Assembly (NCBI GenBank): GCA_031260125.1 | Contig: JAIRKM010000002.1 | Location: 1 to 49,123, forward strand | DNA from: Helicobacteraceae bacterium | GTDB lineage: Bacteria > Campylobacterota > Campylobacteria > Campylobacterales > SZUA-545 | Length of the DNA stretch: 49,123 bases | Reading direction: 5' to 3' | Position numbers and translations under genes: made by a program | The notes under the pieces: generated by a model | Told to the model about the DNA's origin: nothing | Seen by the model: the letters and a program-made list of their open reading frames with translations, nothing else | Databases searched by the model: none | In this document: positions 41,296 to 49,123 of the stretch, piece after piece | Numbering within the stretch: the first letter of the stretch is position 1 | Layout of the letters: the number at the start of each line of letters is the position of its first letter

Positions 41296-41603
41296 AGGTG
41301 TTTGGGTCGCCGATCTCTGCGCCGCGCGTTTACGCGATCTAGCCTTGTCGCCGCGGCACTACGGCCGGCGGCAAGAACTAAACAGCGCCATCGCATTAAG
41401 TAATCTCAAAAATCGATCAAAACGTTTTTTGCGAAGGCGCACGAAAATGGTTTTTTGGTTGATTGCGCACGGCGATCTCGGATATACCAATGCGGGGTAC
41501 TAAACCGCCGCGGCAAAAACACAGAAAAATCGGGCGCGAAACCGCGAAGAATTTTGAGGGGGTGTTGGCTAGAATTATAGTATCCGCATTGTGAAAGGCA
41601 TAT
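41296..41603. other. Intergenic region between ilvD and the type II secretion operon
   Basis: About 308 bp. It has the imperfect hairpin at 41344-41375 and promoter-like AT stretches near the end (TAGAAT at 41570-41575, then TTATAGTAT). No RNA gene or credible ORF was found in it. Confidence 0.5.
41344..41375 (+). terminator. Hairpin downstream of ilvD, possible terminator
   Basis: An imperfect GC-rich stem of about 10-11 bp (CTTGTCGCCG paired with CGGCGGCAAG, with a G-T pair) and a short loop, 48 bp after the ilvD stop. There is no run of T after it, so terminator function is uncertain. Confidence 0.3.
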
Positions 41604-43292
41604 TTGGTCGCCCTGAGATATTTTGCTTTTTTCTCGATCGTATTGCTTTTAGCGGCGGCGGTTGCGCACTCTCTGACGCTGGGCGTTTTAGAGATCGCGC
41701 AGAGCGATCTCTTCTGGGGAGTTTGCGCTTCATTCGGAGCGTTGTTGCTCTTTTCGCTCGGAGGCAAAAGGGCGAATTTCCTCTGCGCGGCGCTGTTGAT
41801 GGCGCTCTTTTTGCCACTTTTGACCAATCCATACATTACCTCCGCGCTTGGGGCGGATATGACGCTGCTGTGCGCCTTATGCGCGCAGGTGATCATGCCC
41901 TTTAACCTCATGGTGTTCGCGGTGTTGCCGCCCAAGCCGCTTTTTTCAATCGGCGGCGCGTACTCGATTCTCTTTGTCCTGCTGGAGCTTTTGGCGGCGG
42001 TGCTTCTGCCCGCGGCGTCTATCTATTTCGGGTTTGAGATTCAGGCCGCTCAAGCCTCTCTGGCTATGCTGATTAGCTCCGTTTTTTCGGCGGCTGTTTT
42101 GGCGATCGTCGCAATGAGAAACGCGCACGAGAGCGAATCGGTTTCGTTTTGCGCGGCGTTTGTCGCTTTTTTTGTGTCGCTCTACCTCTTTCCCAAAAGC
42201 GCCCCGATGTTTGTCTTTGCCGCCGCCGGCGCCCTTATCCTGCTGTTAGGAACGCTACTGGAACAACGCCCGATCGCGCCTGCGAGAATCAAGCCGCTCG
42301 CGATCAGAGAGAGGATCAAACGCCCAAGCCGCCCCTTTCGTTTTACCCTGCCCTCCCTGTCGTTTGGCGCAGGCGCCTTTGATACGATCATCGTGCATAG
42401 CGCGGAGCGGTACGACTTTCTCGATCACAAGGTCAATATCGTGCTTTCACCCGCCTACTACTGGTACAAGCGCTCCACTATCGCGTTTAAAAGCCTTTTT
42501 TCGGCGAAAAAGTTTGCGCCCTCTATCTTCTTTTCGTGGGTTCCTGAGGGCAAATACCGCTACTACGTCTTCAAAGAGACGGAAGGATACGGCTTTATCG
42601 CCTGCGATCCAGACGCCGTTAAAAACAGCTTGATTGCGCAGGGGTTCGATCTGGACATGATCGGGCGCATATACTTTGCCCAGCGCACGATCGATGCGGA
42701 ACTTTCGCCGGTCAAAGCGGGGGCGTCCTCTGTTCTGGCGATCGTCAACGGCGCGTGGGTCGCGCTGCCATCTTCAACGGTGGAGAGCGCAAACGAGTTT
42801 TTCGCGCCGACTGACATAGGAAAACAGCCGTCTCTGCGCATTTCCCGATCTCTGTCTGAGCCAAGCGGCGCTGTGGAGGATATGGAGCAGCGAAGTTTTA
42901 TCTACGCGGCGGCGCTTTTGATCCTGCTCTTTTCCGCCCTGCTTGTCGACATCTTCCGCATCAAAGCGCAAGACTCCCGCCTTCAAGCCGCGCAGGAGGA
43001 GATGCTTGCAAGCGCCAAGCTGCCATCGACGCTTTTGCAGCTTGAGAGCATAGAAAAGAGGCTCAGCGCCACCGCTTCCGGGCAGTACGCGATCAGAGAA
43101 AAGCTTTCCAAGCTGTTGGGGTCGATTCAAAATGCCCGCATTGAGTCTATTGAGGTCAAGGACGGCACGATCGAGGCGGTGGTGCGTCCCAACTTTCCAG
43201 ACAACAGCGAGGCGCTTGCCGGTCAGCTTAGGGCTGCGCTTAACGGTGCAAAGACGGAAGTTCTCAACCAGATGGCGGTCGTGAGATGGTGA
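41604..43292 (+). CDS. GspL-like type II secretion protein with N-terminal polytopic membrane domain
   Basis: 562 residues. Residues ~1-215 hold about eight hydrophobic segments; a basic linker follows (~220-250). Next is a soluble domain (~255-425, FDTIIVHSAERYDFLDH...), a single membrane helix (~431-451), a coiled coil (~455-500) and a small C-terminal domain ending in QLRAALNGAKTEVLNQMAVVRW. The last 130 residues match the GspL layout of helix, coil and ferredoxin-like periplasmic domain. The N-terminal half does not match GspL, which is cytoplasmic there. TTG 41604 has AAAGG 5 bases upstream. It is read as GspL-like from shape and from overlap with M-, N-, C-like genes. Confidence 0.55.
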   Translation: MVALRYFAFFSIVLLLAAAVAHSLTLGVLEIAQSDLFWGVCASFGALLLFSLGGKRANFLCAALLMALFLPLLTNPYITSALGADMTLLCALCAQVIMPFNLMVFAVLPPKPLFSIGGAYSILFVLLELLAAVLLPAASIYFGFEIQAAQASLAMLISSVFSAAVLAIVAMRNAHESESVSFCAAFVAFFVSLYLFPKSAPMFVFAAAGALILLLGTLLEQRPIAPARIKPLAIRERIKRPSRPFRFTLPSLSFGAGAFDTIIVHSAERYDFLDHKVNIVLSPAYYWYKRSTIAFKSLFSAKKFAPSIFFSWVPEGKYRYYVFKETEGYGFIACDPDAVKNSLIAQGFDLDMIGRIYFAQRTIDAELSPVKAGASSVLAIVNGAWVALPSSTVESANEFFAPTDIGKQPSLRISRSLSEPSGAVEDMEQRSFIYAAALLILLFSALLVDIFRIKAQDSRLQAAQEEMLASAKLPSTLLQLESIEKRLSATASGQYAIREKLSKLLGSIQNARIESIEVKDGTIEAVVRPNFPDNSEALAGQLRAALNGAKTEVLNQMAVVRW

Positions 43293-43690
43293 TAGGAAAG
43301 TTTACGAAGATACTGATCGCTCTGTTGCTGCTCCTATGCGCGCTCTTTATCGTGCGCGCCTCAATGCAAAGCTCTTTAGACGAGACCGCCGAACGCTTTC
43401 AGGCGGTAGAGGCGGCTGTGCGGTCGATTACGCGGCTCAGGCTTGAGTGGGAAGGCGGCGGCGCCTCCCGATCGAGCGTCTCCAACCTGTTTGCCTCCGA
43501 ATCCTACAAAAAACTGGGCGTTTTCGTGCAGACACCGCAGGGGATCAAGGCGGAGTTCAAGGGCATGAACGCGCAGACGTTCGCCTATCTTATGCGGCAG
43601 ATATTTGAATCGCGGACGATCGTAAAGGCGATGCGCGTCGATCGAAGAGGCGACGAGGCGGTTGATCTCACGCTGGAGATCGTCTGGTGA
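43286..43690 (+). CDS. GspM-like protein
   Basis: 134 residues: an N-terminal membrane helix (FTKILIALLLLLCALFIVRA), a coiled coil (DETAERFQAVEAAVRSITRLRLEW) and a C-terminal alpha/beta domain with the GspM-like pattern FKGMNAQTFAYLMRQIFESRTIVKAMRVDR. GspM is a bitopic inner-membrane partner of GspL. Overlaps the upstream gene by 7 bp and the next by 4. Assigned by size, topology and position rather than strong motifs. Confidence 0.5.
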   Translation: MVIGKFTKILIALLLLLCALFIVRASMQSSLDETAERFQAVEAAVRSITRLRLEWEGGGASRSSVSNLFASESYKKLGVFVQTPQGIKAEFKGMNAQTFAYLMRQIFESRTIVKAMRVDRRGDEAVDLTLEIVW

Positions 43691-44211
43691 AAAGGATATT
43701 TATCTTTTTTGTATGGCTGATCATTTTTATCCATACCGCGATCTTCTTTCTGCCAAAACGGGAAATTTACTTTTTGGCGGAGCGGATTTTGCAGGAGTGG
43801 AAGATCGCGGTCAACTACGAGGTTCCAAAAGATTACGGGCTACTCTTTTCGCTGAAAAATCCCGAATTTATCTACGACAAAATTCCGATCGCCACCGTGG
43901 AGAGCGCCGATCTGTTTGTGTCGCTCTTTTACAGCTCGCTGAGCGTTTCGCCGTTTACGCTCTCAAGTAGCCTCTCCTTTCTGCCGCCGCGTGTCGATTC
44001 GCTTCGCGTCCGCCATACGATCTTCGCGCCGCACGTGGTTTACATAGACGGAGCGGGGGCGTTTGGGGAGTTCAGCGGCACTATCAATCTGCTCGATCGC
44101 AGAGCCAGCATCCTGCTTCAGTCGCCAAGCGAGATACAGGGGCGCTATCCGCTGCTGTTTAGGGAGATGAATAAAACACAAGAGGGGTTCGTCTATGAAC
44201 GTGCGTTTTGA
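43687..44211 (+). CDS. GspN-like protein
   Basis: 174 residues with an N-terminal membrane anchor (RIFIFFVWLIIFIHTAIFFLP) and a beta-rich remainder (for example LLFSLKNPEFIYDKIPIATVESADLFVSLFY and FSGTINLLDRRASILLQSP). This resembles the bitopic, periplasmic GspN subunit found in some type II systems. GTG 43687 overlaps the previous stop; its end overlaps the next gene by 17 bp. Weak sequence-level support. Confidence 0.45.
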   Translation: MKRIFIFFVWLIIFIHTAIFFLPKREIYFLAERILQEWKIAVNYEVPKDYGLLFSLKNPEFIYDKIPIATVESADLFVSLFYSSLSVSPFTLSSSLSFLPPRVDSLRVRHTIFAPHVVYIDGAGAFGEFSGTINLLDRRASILLQSPSEIQGRYPLLFREMNKTQEGFVYERAF

Positions 44212-45007
44212 CAGAATAGCGCCTCAGTGGAGAACCCGCTTTTTACTCTTTGGATATATGGCGGCGGCAATGGCGCTTTGCTCCTCAATAGCGCGGGTAT
44301 TTCTGCCGGCGGATTCGATTGAAACCGCGAATGCCGAGTCGTTTAACTTTTTTAGGGCGTATCCCGTCGATCGCGCCTTTGGCATTAGAAACGCGGCGGG
44401 CGCGGCGGCACCCGTTGCAAGCGGCGCTCAAACGGGCGCGGCGACACTCACGGGGCTTACGATCAAGGCAATTTACGCCGAAAAGGACAAGAGCGGCTTT
44501 ATCGTGCTAAACGACGGCGGATCGCTCATTTTCGTTTCCGTGGGCGAGTCGATACGCGGTTATACCCTGACGGAGGTGGAGGCGCGCCGCGCTATTTTTT
44601 CGCTAGGCGGCATCATCTACGAACTGCGGATGGAAGAGAAGGCGCTGGAGGTCAGAACGACGCAGGTGGGAGAGGCGCAAGCGCCGCAGACGAAGCGGGT
44701 CGTTACTAGAGACGAGATCAGGCGGTATATGGAAGAACCGTCGATGATCTGGAACAACATCGGGATCACTCCGGTAAGCGAGAACGGCAAATTCAAGGAG
44801 TTTCTCGTAACCTTTGTGGCGCCGAACTCCGTTTTCAGCGAACTCGGTCTACGGGCGGGCGACACGCTCAAATCGGTAAACGGCGTCGAGCTAGACAGCT
44901 ACGCCGCCGCAATGAAGCTTTATAGCGACATTGGTACAATAGAGTTTTTAAGGCTGATAATTGTACGAAACAGCCAGACAAGAGAGCTTAGCTATGAGAT
45001 TCGTTAG
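44195..45007 (+). CDS. GspC-like inner-membrane protein with PDZ domain
   Basis: 270 residues. A membrane helix at ~17-38 (FLLFGYMAAAMALCSSIARVFL) is followed by a linker rich in Ala and Gly. The homology region is ~86-150, with LTGLTIKAIYAEKDKSGFIVLNDGGSLIFVSVGESIRGYTLTEV. A C-terminal PDZ-like domain (~190-268) has VAPNSVFSELGLRAGDTLKSVNGVELDSY. This is the plan of GspC, which links the inner-membrane platform to the secretin. ATG 44195 lies within the N-like gene. Overlaps the secretin gene start. Confidence 0.75.
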   Translation: MNVRFDRIAPQWRTRFLLFGYMAAAMALCSSIARVFLPADSIETANAESFNFFRAYPVDRAFGIRNAAGAAAPVASGAQTGAATLTGLTIKAIYAEKDKSGFIVLNDGGSLIFVSVGESIRGYTLTEVEARRAIFSLGGIIYELRMEEKALEVRTTQVGEAQAPQTKRVVTRDEIRRYMEEPSMIWNNIGITPVSENGKFKEFLVTFVAPNSVFSELGLRAGDTLKSVNGVELDSYAAAMKLYSDIGTIEFLRLIIVRNSQTRELSYEIR

Positions 45008-46808
45008 CCTGTTTTTGGCGCTGTTTTTAATTCTTTTGCCGGCTGAGGAGACGGTGGAGATCAACTTCAGCGATCTGCCGATCGAGGAGTTTCTCAAAAT
45101 GACCTCCAAGATTATGGGCAAAAATCTGCTACTCACGCAGCGGGTGCAGGGCAACGTGGATTTTATAAGCTCAAAACCCGTTTACAAAGAAGAGATTTTA
45201 AAGCTGGCGTTGAGCGTGCTTGCCACACGGGGGTTGACTCTGGTCGAGGAGGGAAGCTACTACAAACTGGTGCGGCTCGCGGAGGCGGCGCAGGAGAACA
45301 TTCCCGTCGTAAAAGGAAGAGACGCCGAGGGGGCGCTGATGGTAACGCAGACGATCCGCATAGAAGAAGAAAATGTCGATATTGTCGTTCAGAAGATACG
45401 CCACCTTCTCTCTCCCGCGGCAAAACTCGTTACGATGAGGGAGTCCAACTCTATGGTGGTGTCGGATTACCCCAGCAACATCAACACGGTGCGTACGGTC
45501 ATTGACAATCTTGTCGATAAACGCGCCTTAACGGTAGAGTTTTTACAGCTAAAGTATGTGAAAGCCGCCTCAATTGTCGTTCCGCTTCAGCAGATCGTCA
45601 AGGGCGTGCTTAACCCGCGGGTAGTGGACAACGAGGTGCAGATATTGAAGGACGACGCGTCCAACTCCATCATCGTAACGGGGCGGCCGGAGCATATCCG
45701 CATGATCAGAACGATGGTTAAAAGGCTGGACGTGGAGGACAACCAAGCCGCGACTACGGCGGAGGTGATCCTCTTGCAGAACTCCGAAGCGGCATCGCTG
45801 GTAAAAATTATCGGCGCGATTCTGGACAAGACGACGACCGCCGATCCGAAGCTACGCCCGACGCTGAGCGCCGACGAGGAGATGAACGTGCTGATCGTAG
45901 CGGGAATGCCGGAGGATATCGCCAAAATCTCCGCGCTGGTTCACTCCCTTGACGTTCCGCGCCAGCAGGTTTACGTGCAAGCGGCGATCGTTGAGATCAG
46001 CGATAATTTGGCAGATCAGATTGGCTTAACATACGGCGTTGAAGGCGCGTCCGTAGGCGGTAACGGCATATACACGATCGGCGCGCAGCTCACGGGTAGC
46101 GTCCCCGCCTCCATCACCTCCGCAATTTTAAGCCAGCTACAGACGACCGACGCGAACGGCAACATCAAGGTGGAGAGCGCAACGGCGCTGGCGGTTGGCG
46201 TGGGGCTGAATCTGCTGACTAGCTCCAGCGCCGCCGAAGTGCTTAGCGAGCCATCGGTGCTGTGTGTAAACAATAAGGAATCGACCATCTATGTGGGCGA
46301 AACGAGATCGATCTTAACCAGCGAAACCACGACGACAGCGGGCATTCCCACCAGAAACTACACTCGTCAGGATATCGGCTTGACGCTCAAGGTTAAGCCG
46401 CGTCTATCCACCAACAACAAGGTCGCCCTCACGATAGAGGCACAGCTAGAGGGCATAGTGGGCGTTGATGGCAGCGCGCAGCCGACGACGACAAAGCGCA
46501 AGGTTACCACCAGCGCGATCGTAAGCGATGGCGAGCCGGTGATCTTGGGCGGTTTGATCAAAAACGAGGAGATCGTTACAGAGACGAAGGTGCCGTTCGT
46601 ATCCGCAATCCCCTTCTTTGGGCAGCTTTTCAAAAACACGCAGGAAGGCACAAACAAAACCAGCCTTGTGGTGATAGTAACGCCCTACATCGTGGAAAAG
46701 AGCGAAGATTTAGCGGCGCTGAGAAGCAGGCTGAGCAGGCTGGAAACGCTCCGCCAGCATTACGCCAAAGAGATCATCAAGGCGGCGGGTGAGCCGAAGC
46801 GCAATTGA
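44994..46808 (+). CDS. gspD: GspD secretin
   Basis: 604 residues. A signal peptide (RFVSLFLALFLILLP) precedes an N0 domain (VEINFSDLPIEEFLKMTSKIMGKNLL) and several N-domain repeats. The secretin domain then has VGETRSILTSETTT, DIGLTLKVKPRL and the signature VPFVSAIPFFGQLFKNT near residue 540. It forms the outer-membrane gate of type II secretion. ATG 44994 starts the signal peptide; an in-frame extension to 44961 lies in the GspC-like gene and is disfavoured. No pilotin gene seen. Confidence 0.93.
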   Translation: MRFVSLFLALFLILLPAEETVEINFSDLPIEEFLKMTSKIMGKNLLLTQRVQGNVDFISSKPVYKEEILKLALSVLATRGLTLVEEGSYYKLVRLAEAAQENIPVVKGRDAEGALMVTQTIRIEEENVDIVVQKIRHLLSPAAKLVTMRESNSMVVSDYPSNINTVRTVIDNLVDKRALTVEFLQLKYVKAASIVVPLQQIVKGVLNPRVVDNEVQILKDDASNSIIVTGRPEHIRMIRTMVKRLDVEDNQAATTAEVILLQNSEAASLVKIIGAILDKTTTADPKLRPTLSADEEMNVLIVAGMPEDIAKISALVHSLDVPRQQVYVQAAIVEISDNLADQIGLTYGVEGASVGGNGIYTIGAQLTGSVPASITSAILSQLQTTDANGNIKVESATALAVGVGLNLLTSSSAAEVLSEPSVLCVNNKESTIYVGETRSILTSETTTTAGIPTRNYTRQDIGLTLKVKPRLSTNNKVALTIEAQLEGIVGVDGSAQPTTTKRKVTTSAIVSDGEPVILGGLIKNEEIVTETKVPFVSAIPFFGQLFKNTQEGTNKTSLVVIVTPYIVEKSEDLAALRSRLSRLETLRQHYAKEIIKAAGEPKRN

Positions 46809-48333
46809 ACGATTTCCCAGACTAAACGGGGCGAGCCTTGAGCCGACGCTGTGCGAAGGGATCGATCGCGCGCTCTCTTTGAAGTATTTCGTGCTTTTCG
46901 CGGCGGTCAACGGGAAAACCGCCATCTGCCTCTCAGAGGCGTATCTTGCCGATTCGCTTGGCTTTTTGAGCAAATACTCCCTCGATCTGCCCATATATCT
47001 ACTCGATCAGGATTCGTTTGATCGTCTCTACAACCGTTTCCTAGAGCAGAGGACGGACGATGAGCTTAGCAAACTTGGCGGCGCCGATGATCCCATGGCG
47101 GAAGTTGCCGAAGAGGAGGAGGGCTTCTCTCTCGCCGAGTTTCTGCGCAACAAAGCCGATCTCCTAAGCAGCGAGGAGTCCGCGCCGATCATACGCTTTG
47201 TCAACGCGCTTTTCTATCAGGCGATCAAAAAGGGAGCGAGCGATATTCACATTGAGCCGCACGAACACAAGGGCGAAGTGCGCTTTCGGATCGATGGAGC
47301 GCTGGTGCGTTACGTTGATCTTGATCTGAGGATCATTAACCTTGTCATTAGCCGCATCAAAGTTATATCCAATCTCGACATCGCCGAAAAACGCAAGACG
47401 CAGGACGGGCGTACGCAGGTCAACATTGCCCGCCGTACGCTGGATATCCGCGTCTCCATACTCCCCACATACTACGGTGAGCGCGTAGTGATGCGGATTT
47501 TGATGGAATCAGAGACAATTCCGCATCTAAAAGAGCTGGGATTTAGCGGCGCGTTGATAACTAAGTTAGAGGGGTTGCTTGAACACAGCCATGGCATTAT
47601 TTTGGTAACGGGGCCTACGGGAAGCGGCAAATCCACCACGCTGCACAGCTTTTTACAGCAGGTTGCCGAACCGCACAAGAACATCATCACGGTTGAAGAC
47701 CCCGTCGAATATAAGGCGGATAATATCAATCAGGTGCAGGCGCGCGCCGACATTGGCTTTACTTTTGCCTCCGCATTGCGATCGATATTGAGGCAAGACC
47801 CTGATGTGATTATGATTGGCGAAATCAGAGATAACGAAACTGCCTCGATCGCCATTCGCGCGGCGCTTACAGGGCATCTGGTTTTTTCTACGCTGCACAC
47901 CAATACGTCCACCGGCGCCGTTACCCGCCTTGTCGATATGGGAGTGGAGCGGTTTCTGGTCAGCTCGTCTTTGCTTGGCGTGCTGGCACAGCGGCTTGTG
48001 CGCAAGCTGTGCGAGCGGTGCAGAACGGAGGACGAGCTTGCGGAAACCTATGAAACTGAATTTGGCATACGGCGGGGTACCAAGATATATAAGGCGGTGG
48101 GCTGCCCGGAGTGCAACCACACCGGTTACAAGGGGCGGCGGGCGATCGGCGAGTTGTTTATACCGGATGATGAGATGCTCGCCCTTTTTAAGGAGACGAT
48201 AGAGGAGCATATGATCAGAGAGCTTGCGATTCGCAAAGGGATGCAGACGCTCCAGCAGCAGCTAAAGGAGCTGGTAATCGCGGGCGTAACCAGCATGGAC
48301 GAAGCGGTAAGAATAGGGATTAGAAGCGAGTAG
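46789..48333 (+). CDS. gspE: GspE/PulE type II secretion ATPase
   Basis: 514 residues. The N-terminal domain is followed by the bilobed ATPase: Walker A GPTGSGKSTTLHSF (~275), Asp box VEDPVEYKADNINQVQ, Walker B DPDVIMIGEIRDNETA and His box LTGHLVFSTLHTNTS. A four-Cys zinc element (CERC...CPEC) and GRRAIGELF complete it. It powers pseudopilus assembly. The GTG start at 46789 overlaps the end of gspD by 20 bp. GspF and the pseudopilins do not follow; the operon appears to end here. Confidence 0.94.
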   Translation: MSRSAIERFPRLNGASLEPTLCEGIDRALSLKYFVLFAAVNGKTAICLSEAYLADSLGFLSKYSLDLPIYLLDQDSFDRLYNRFLEQRTDDELSKLGGADDPMAEVAEEEEGFSLAEFLRNKADLLSSEESAPIIRFVNALFYQAIKKGASDIHIEPHEHKGEVRFRIDGALVRYVDLDLRIINLVISRIKVISNLDIAEKRKTQDGRTQVNIARRTLDIRVSILPTYYGERVVMRILMESETIPHLKELGFSGALITKLEGLLEHSHGIILVTGPTGSGKSTTLHSFLQQVAEPHKNIITVEDPVEYKADNINQVQARADIGFTFASALRSILRQDPDVIMIGEIRDNETASIAIRAALTGHLVFSTLHTNTSTGAVTRLVDMGVERFLVSSSLLGVLAQRLVRKLCERCRTEDELAETYETEFGIRRGTKIYKAVGCPECNHTGYKGRRAIGELFIPDDEMLALFKETIEEHMIRELAIRKGMQTLQQQLKELVIAGVTSMDEAVRIGIRSE

Positions 48334-48824
48334 GCGCCTGCCGCAGAAGGGGCAAAACGCGCTTTTAAGTGCGCTGCTCATAGACCTCACGATAGAACGC
48401 AAAAATAGAAAATATCCTTACGGTGGAAGTTGAGAAGTTCACATTTTGGTTCTTTGAATACCAAACCGGCGCGCCGCCGCCCAATGCCGCAAAAGCCACG
48501 CTAGCTTAACGGTTTGCTTGGCGTCTCTTTGGCGTTTTGCGCGCCGCGTGGATTTTTTGGGCGGATCGCCTTCGTTTGAGCCTGTACGCGCAAAAACTGC
48601 ATCTTCCTTACGCGCCCGCATGAAATGTGGGATTTTACGCAAAAAACTCCGATTTTTCACGGATTTTATTGTTCTTTAAGGAAGAATAGATAATGATTAT
48701 CATTGCAATTTTACCTCAAGGTCAAAAAGGTCAAATTCGTTCGAGCGTTAAAGTTGCAACATTTCAGGAAAGGATGTGGTATCATTCAAATGTTGATTAA
48801 ATCTATCTGGATTAAGGATTTAAG
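48334..48824. other. Intergenic region upstream of the DUF2325 gene
   Basis: About 490 bp. The first ~330 bp are GC-rich with no credible gene: a leftward 73-codon frame (48439-48660) is basic, has no domain and no clear ribosome site. From ~48660 it becomes AT-rich and contains a Fur-like palindrome (48692-48704) and the ribosome site of the next gene. Confidence 0.45.
48692..48704. promoter_or_regulatory. Fur-box-like palindrome upstream of the DUF2325 gene
   Basis: AATGAT-T-ATCATT is a perfect 6-1-6 inverted repeat, and TAATGATTATCATTGC around it fits the classical Fur consensus (GATAATGATAATCATTATC) well. It lies about 120 bp upstream of the start at 48825. Confidence 0.65.
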
Positions 48825-49109
48825 ATGTCGGTGTTGGTGATCGGCGGGGATCGCGTCGACTGCGTCAAAGAGGTGCTTATTTCCCGCGGCGTTGATCGCG
48901 TGATGCACTGGGATATGCGCAAGGCAAGAGATTGCGATCGTAAGCTTCCAGAGTGCGCGGAGTGCGTCGTGATGATGATAGACTACCTTAGCCACAACGC
49001 TATGAATCGCTTCAAGAAAGAGGCAAAGAAAAACGGCGTAAAGGTGATATGCTCAAAACGCGGGAAAGCCTCCGTAACTTGCGCGCTCGACGAGGCGGGC
49101 TTTTGCTAA
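48825..49109 (+). CDS. DUF2325-family protein
   Basis: 94 residues in the small Rossmann-like fold of DUF2325: SVLVIGGDRVDCVKEVLISRGVDRVMHWDMRKARD, then VVMMIDYLSHNAMNRFKKEAKKNGVKVICSKRG. Three Cys in and near PECAEC, a Cys in ICSKRG and two more at the end could bind metal. ATG 48825 has AAGGA nine bases upstream. Function of the family is not known; the Fur-like box upstream suggests a link to iron. Complete at its 3' end 14 bp from the window edge. Confidence 0.8.
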   Translation: MSVLVIGGDRVDCVKEVLISRGVDRVMHWDMRKARDCDRKLPECAECVVMMIDYLSHNAMNRFKKEAKKNGVKVICSKRGKASVTCALDEAGFC

Positions 49110-49123
49110 GACCGAACATTGAT

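Noticed and set aside
47653-48210. 185-codon leftward frame opposite gspE
   Set aside because: Shadow of the ATPase; composition is not protein-like.
48439-48660. 73-codon leftward frame in the gap before the DUF2325 gene
   Set aside because: Very basic composition, no domain, no ribosome site, and GC-rich sequence makes such frames common.
48693-48800. 35-codon rightward frame starting inside the Fur-like palindrome
   Set aside because: Its start overlaps the predicted operator and its ribosome site is too distant; likely chance.

Overview
The window looks like a chromosomal segment of a Campylobacterota (Epsilonproteobacteria) member of moderate GC content. The main reasons are: the gene order hisA / cheY-prmA-ftsH-(psd-like)-pssA; a ruvC-dnaA-dnaN-gyrB origin with TTATTCACA boxes on both sides of dnaA; a three-domain desulforubrerythrin of the Campylobacter Rrc type; AT-rich -10 boxes without a clear -35; and long poly-G tracts inside genes for exported proteins, as in Helicobacter and Campylobacter phase variation. 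I cannot name genus or species. No tRNA, rRNA, insertion sequence, prophage or CRISPR array was seen.

Layout. 1-190: leftward 5' end of an exported protein with a 17-G tract just after its signal peptide. 319-7379: rightward housekeeping block (hisA, cheY, prmA, ftsH, a psd-related gene, pssA, leuA, a small secreted DUF1566-like protein), mostly with 4-nt overlaps. 7449-11210: leftward iron-uptake unit, made of a TonB-dependent receptor broken by a 14-G tract (phase-off in this sequence), a PepSY-TM protein and an upstream Fur-like palindrome. 11474-15102: macB, macA and a MarR-type regulator with a palindromic operator candidate. 15168-16918: membrane protein and desulforubrerythrin. 17037-19189: nucleotide-sugar epimerase and GT4 glycosyltransferase. 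19252-22949: overlapping leftward operon hemB-argF-galU-pyrC. 23002-24732: overlapping rightward operon ribA-rsmG and two small conserved-looking genes. 24770-30054: YrbL-like protein, pcm, CapA-like lipoprotein, alr and thrC (divergent). 30078-30182: SRP RNA gene, not protein-coding.

30204-36321 is the replication origin: HD-domain gene, gyrB, dnaN and dnaA read leftward and ruvC starts the rightward side, so genes on both sides run away from the origin. Rightward from there come queD, two tandem Cys/Met-metabolism PLP enzymes, ilvD, and a six-gene type II secretion-like operon (L-, M-, N-, C-like genes, gspD secretin, gspE ATPase) whose first gene has an unusual polytopic membrane domain. 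The window ends with a DUF2325 gene preceded by a second Fur-like palindrome.

The most notable points are the two poly-G contingency loci (one combined with a Fur-like operator and a complete but frameshifted TonB receptor), the GspL-like protein with about eight extra membrane segments, the psd-like protein whose processing-site serine appears replaced by glycine, and the apparent bipartite oriC. All function calls rest on reading motifs by eye; no database search was run.
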